64,000 nucleotides of DNA. Origin: Streptomyces fuscichromogenes (lineage in GTDB: Bacteria > Actinomycetota > Actinomycetes > Streptomycetales > Streptomycetaceae). The stretch spans positions 372,001 through 436,000 of the forward strand of contig NZ_BMML01000007.1 of assembly GCF_014645815.1 (NCBI RefSeq). The letters run 5' to 3'. Numbering within the stretch: position 1 is the stretch's first letter; every line of letters starts with the position of its first letter. Positions 61,015 to 64,000 of the stretch are shown piece by piece. The notes below the pieces were generated by a model. That model saw only the letters and a program-made list of their open reading frames with translations, ran no database searches and was not told where the DNA came from. The position numbers were made by a program, and so were the translations under genes.

Positions 61015-62733
61015 TTGCCCAGCCCGCTCGACCACGAGTTCGTCCGCGCGGCGGCCGACGCGGCCGACCGGTCGGCCGCCCCGGCGGCGGCCCGCCCCGA
61101 CGAGGAACCTGCCGGTGTCACCCACCGCGCCCTGGCGCGGTGGGTGAAGACCCTGGTCGCGGCGTACCGGTCCCCGGACTCGGCACTGCACGGCAGCGGG
61201 CGGGCCGTCGCCGCCGCGATGACGCAGCTCCGCGCCCTGCGCGCCGCGCAGACCGCCACCGGCCTCTTCGCCGGCGGCGACAACGTGCAGTCACCGCCGG
61301 ACTCCGCGTTCACCGTCAACGACGTGTGCGACGCACACCTCCTCGCCGCCGGCGCGGGGCCGGAGCTGCGCGAGGTCACGGCCGCGCTCGCCGAGATCGC
61401 CGGCGCCGCCACCGGCGCCCTCCTGACCGGCGGGGTGCACACCCCGAACCACCGCTGGGAGCTGTGCGCGGCGCTGGCGCGGCTGCACCGCTCGTTCCCG
61501 GACGGCCGGCTGCTCGACCGGGTCGACGCATGGCTCGCCGAGGGCGTCGACATCGACGCCGAGGGCCTGTACTCGGAGCGCAGCGCCGTCTACGCCTCGC
61601 ACGTGTCCAACCCGTCGCTGCTGCTCCTGGCCGACGTCCTCGGCCGCACCGACCTGCGGGACGCCGTCGAACGCAACCTCACCGCGACCCTGGACCTCAT
61701 CCGGCCGGACGGCACCGTGGAGACCGTCCACTCGCGGCGGCAGGACCAGCACCACCCGTTCCCGCTGGCGCCCTACCTGCCGCACTACCGGCTGCTCGCG
61801 ATCCGTACCGGCCGGGGCGACCTCAGCCGGGCGGCACGGCTGGCGGCCGCCGGCGGCATCGACGACCCCGACCTGCTGGCCCAGACCCTTCTCACCCCCG
61901 ACCTGTGCCGCATGCTGCCGGCACCGGCGCCGGAACCCCTGCCCCGCGGCCGGTACCTCGGCACGGCCGGCCTCGCCTCACACGCGTCCGCCACCGCGCA
62001 CAGCGTCCTGTACGGCGGCTCGGACGTGCCCGACCACCGGCGCATCCGCTCGGGCCTCGCCTGCAACCCCACCTTCCTGCGCCTGTTCGCCGGCGACGCC
62101 GTCCTCGACGCGGTCCGCCTCTCGCGGGGGTTCTTCGACCTCGGCCCGTTCCGCGCCGCCGGCCTGCGGCAGCTCGCCGACCACCGGTACCGGCTCACCG
62201 AGACCCTCACGGCCGCCTACTACCAGCCGCTCCCGCCGGGCCGGCGACGCGACGACGGCGCCTACCGGATGGCGGACGAGGGCCGCTTCTCGGCCGCGAT
62301 GGCCTTCCCGGACCGGCCCCGGGACGAGGTCTCCCACACGACCCGCGTCGAGGCGGAGCTGCGGGAGGACGGTGCCGACCTGCGGATCGACATCAGCGGA
62401 CCGAGGGTGCCCTGGGCCCTCGAACTGACCTTCCGGCCGGGCGGTGAGCCCGAGGGCGCCGTACCGATCGGCGACGGACGCTGGTGCCTGACCACCGGGC
62501 CGATGACCTACCGGGTCGGTGCCGACGAGATCAGGGTCGAGGCCGCCGTCGAGGCGGGCGAGCCGCTCGCCGGGCCGGACCGCAGCGACGTACTACGGTA
62601 CGACCCGGGGCAGGACCACACCGTGGTCGGCGGTACCGACGCGACGTCCGGGAACCGTGTCTACATCGGTGGGCTCGGCCCGAGCACCCTGACCGTCGCA
62701 CTGCGCGCCCGCCGTCCCTCGCCTGCCGTCTGA
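61015..62733 (+). CDS. Unrecognised enzyme, possible heparinase-like/alpha-toroid protein
   Basis: A 572-aa cytoplasmic protein that I cannot assign with certainty. The TTG at 61015 is chosen because AAGGA precedes it and the previous stop is 2 bp away. The N-terminal 370 residues are helical, with paired-helix repeats; motifs VNDVCDAHLLAAGAGP, VHTPNHRWELCAALARL, GLYSERSAVYASHVSNPSLLLLADVLG and VETVHSRRQDQHHPF are suited to an (alpha/alpha)6 toroid with Asn-His/Arg-Glu catalytic residues, as in heparinase-type polysaccharide lyases. The last 180 residues are beta-rich. Absence of a signal peptide and the operon position suggest it acts on imported oligosaccharides. It may be a new lyase or hydrolase. 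Confidence 0.7.
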   Translation: MPSPLDHEFVRAAADAADRSAAPAAARPDEEPAGVTHRALARWVKTLVAAYRSPDSALHGSGRAVAAAMTQLRALRAAQTATGLFAGGDNVQSPPDSAFTVNDVCDAHLLAAGAGPELREVTAALAEIAGAATGALLTGGVHTPNHRWELCAALARLHRSFPDGRLLDRVDAWLAEGVDIDAEGLYSERSAVYASHVSNPSLLLLADVLGRTDLRDAVERNLTATLDLIRPDGTVETVHSRRQDQHHPFPLAPYLPHYRLLAIRTGRGDLSRAARLAAAGGIDDPDLLAQTLLTPDLCRMLPAPAPEPLPRGRYLGTAGLASHASATAHSVLYGGSDVPDHRRIRSGLACNPTFLRLFAGDAVLDAVRLSRGFFDLGPFRAAGLRQLADHRYRLTETLTAAYYQPLPPGRRRDDGAYRMADEGRFSAAMAFPDRPRDEVSHTTRVEAELREDGADLRIDISGPRVPWALELTFRPGGEPEGAVPIGDGRWCLTTGPMTYRVGADEIRVEAAVEAGEPLAGPDRSDVLRYDPGQDHTVVGGTDATSGNRVYIGGLGPSTLTVALRARRPSPAV

Positions 62734-62786
62734 CCTCGACGAACCACGCCACGGCCACCTCCAGCATGAAGGGCTGACCTCCTCCG

Positions 62787-64000
62787 ATGCACCTGCCGCG
62801 CCAGCTCGGCCCGCTGCACGACCTGCCGTCCACCCCCGAGGCGTACGACGCGGTCCTCGCCGACGTCGTCGAACAGGCCCTGGCCCGCCTCACCGCCGAG
62901 GGCAACCTCGAACACCCCGACGCCGACGACGACATCGGCGACACCTCCCTCGGCATCACCTCCCTGCTGGCGCTGGCCTGGCAGCGCTCGAAGGACGCTC
63001 GGCTGCCGGATGCCGTGCACCGCAGCCTCGCCTTCCATCTGCGCGAACGCGTCTACACCGAGGACAACCCCGGCTATCCGAACCTCACCGTCCGCGACTG
63101 CGGTCTGCCGTACGCCCGTTACGTGCTGGAGGCGGGCGCGCACCCGATCGGGGACTGGCCCAGCACGGTGTGGGCGCTGCTCCAGGCCGTGAACGTCCTC
63201 GACCTCGCGGACGGCCTCGTCGACGACGAGCAGCGCGCCCAGCTGACCGAGCTGGCCCGCGGCTACTGGCGCTGGCTGACCGAGGCCACCTTCTTCAACC
63301 CGCAGGAGGCCGGCAACCAGGCCATCGGCTGCGTGGTCGGCGGGCTCATGCTGGCCCGGCACCTCCCGCCCGCGCAGGCGGAGCCGGTCCGTGAGCGGGC
63401 ACTCGCCCTGTACACGGACAAGATCCGCGCGCACCGAGTCCTCGACCGCGGCGCCCTGCTGCCCCCCGAGCACGGCGGCGCCTACGACAACAACTACGGC
63501 CCCATCTCCCTGTCCTTCCTCGCCCAGGCCCACCGGATCAGCGGAGAGGAGATGTTCGCCGAGGACGGTGACGCGCTCGCCCGGTACATCGACGCCCGCC
63601 TGACCAACGGCGGCTTCGACAACGGCGGCCCCCGCTACAGCGAACAGCACTCCGCCTTCGAGTCGGTGCTCGGCCTGCGCTACTTCGGCGCCCGGATCGG
63701 CTCCGACCTGGGCCGCTACCGGGGCGACAGCCGCTGGGCCCGGCACGCGGTCAAGCCCGACGGCGGGGTCGACGGGCACTTCGCCTGGATGCTGGTCTGG
63801 CAGATCCAGGACACCACCGCCTGGCACCGCGACCCGTCGACGGTCCCGGCCCGCCACCAGCTCCGCGCGGGCTCCGTGTCGGTCGCCTTCGACCACCACA
63901 TGACCCCCGCCCTCGTCGAGGCGGCCGGCACCTACCACCTCCCGGCCGCGGTGAACCGGCAGCACGGCTTCGGCCCCGTCCTGGACGGATTCCTGTACTG
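62787..64000 (+). CDS. Unrecognised toroid-like enzyme, 3' end beyond the window
   Basis: ATG 62787 opens a frame with no stop to the right edge; 404 codons are visible. The start has a weak GAAGGG. The protein has no signal peptide and is helical, with repeated paired helices (LGITSLLALAWQRSKDARLPDAVHRSLAFHLRERVY, VWALLQAVNVLDLADGLVDDEQRAQLTELARGYWRWL). Candidate functional motifs are NPQEAGNQAIGC, PPEHGGAYDNNYGPISLSFLAQAHRISGEEMFAEDG and LTNGGFDNGGPRYSEQHSAFESVLGLRYFG. I do not recognise a family; the pattern fits a glycan-degrading alpha/alpha-toroid protein. It follows the previous enzyme gene by 53 bp and is probably in the same operon. Confidence 0.75.
   Translation, partial: MHLPRQLGPLHDLPSTPEAYDAVLADVVEQALARLTAEGNLEHPDADDDIGDTSLGITSLLALAWQRSKDARLPDAVHRSLAFHLRERVYTEDNPGYPNLTVRDCGLPYARYVLEAGAHPIGDWPSTVWALLQAVNVLDLADGLVDDEQRAQLTELARGYWRWLTEATFFNPQEAGNQAIGCVVGGLMLARHLPPAQAEPVRERALALYTDKIRAHRVLDRGALLPPEHGGAYDNNYGPISLSFLAQAHRISGEEMFAEDGDALARYIDARLTNGGFDNGGPRYSEQHSAFESVLGLRYFGARIGSDLGRYRGDSRWARHAVKPDGGVDGHFAWMLVWQIQDTTAWHRDPSTVPARHQLRAGSVSVAFDHHMTPALVEAAGTYHLPAAVNRQHGFGPVLDGFLY

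Noticed and set aside
55113..64000. A transferred genomic island
   Set aside because: Codon bias matches the rest of the window and no integrase, tRNA, attachment repeat or insertion sequence is visible at the accessible edge.

Overview
This is a GC-rich actinobacterial chromosome segment, almost certainly from a Streptomyces. The signs are the extreme GC bias at third codon positions, a long sortase-type chaplin, an SsgA-like sporulation protein, an NsdA-like developmental regulator, three SpoIIE/RsbU-type phosphatases, mycothiol-dependent formaldehyde metabolism, Tat-secreted hydrolases, and frequent GTG/TTG or apparently leaderless starts. I see no rRNA, tRNA, CRISPR array, transposase or phage gene. 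The window looks like ordinary chromosome with 52 supported genes, the last cut by the right edge.

Layout. 0.2-7.4 kb: a small conserved protein, a secreted amidase, an APH-like kinase, an NsdA-like regulator and a PAS-RsbU phosphatase. 7.7-15.7 kb: a sporulation protein, a Tat-exported phospholipase C behind a PHO-box-like repeat, an inositol-dehydrogenase-like oxidoreductase, a baeRF-type protein, an alpha/beta hydrolase and asparagine synthetase. 15.7-22.4 kb: a tripeptidyl-aminopeptidase-like hydrolase, a two-domain chaplin, two GNAT proteins, a GlsB-type membrane protein and a secreted protein of unknown function. 22.4-28 kb: a GH2 exo-beta-D-glucosaminidase, a ROK regulator and an APC permease, with ROK-type operators in both intergenic gaps. 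28-40 kb: an SPW membrane protein, a large SpoIIE phosphatase, a mycothiol-dehydrogenase/metallo-hydrolase operon, an SDR, a PLP decarboxylase, an L,D-transpeptidase, and a Gfo/Idh oxidoreductase divergent from a second ROK regulator. 40-46 kb: a membrane-tailed trypsin-like protease, three probably leaderless metabolic genes, a shortened DUF4440-like gene, and a DUF35 protein with its TetR regulator, which share one operator. 46-55 kb: a third SpoIIE phosphatase, an RpiR regulator, a GT39-like membrane protein and a Tat-secreted PAP2 phosphatase behind a three-unit PHO-box-like array.

55-64 kb holds the most coherent system. A BadF-type amino-sugar kinase is divergent from a ROK regulator across a perfect 28-bp palindrome. 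The regulator is followed by a sugar-binding lipoprotein, two permeases and two unrecognised enzymes whose composition suggests alpha/alpha-toroid lyases or hydrolases; the second runs off the window. No ATPase is encoded, so a shared MsiK-type ATPase is expected. The operator resembles the one in front of the exo-glucosaminidase gene 31 kb away. I infer a dispersed regulon for amino-sugar oligosaccharides, perhaps chitosan-derived or glycosaminoglycan-like.

Recurring architecture: convergent genes overlap at their stop codons by 11-15 bp, or are separated by long perfect hairpins.
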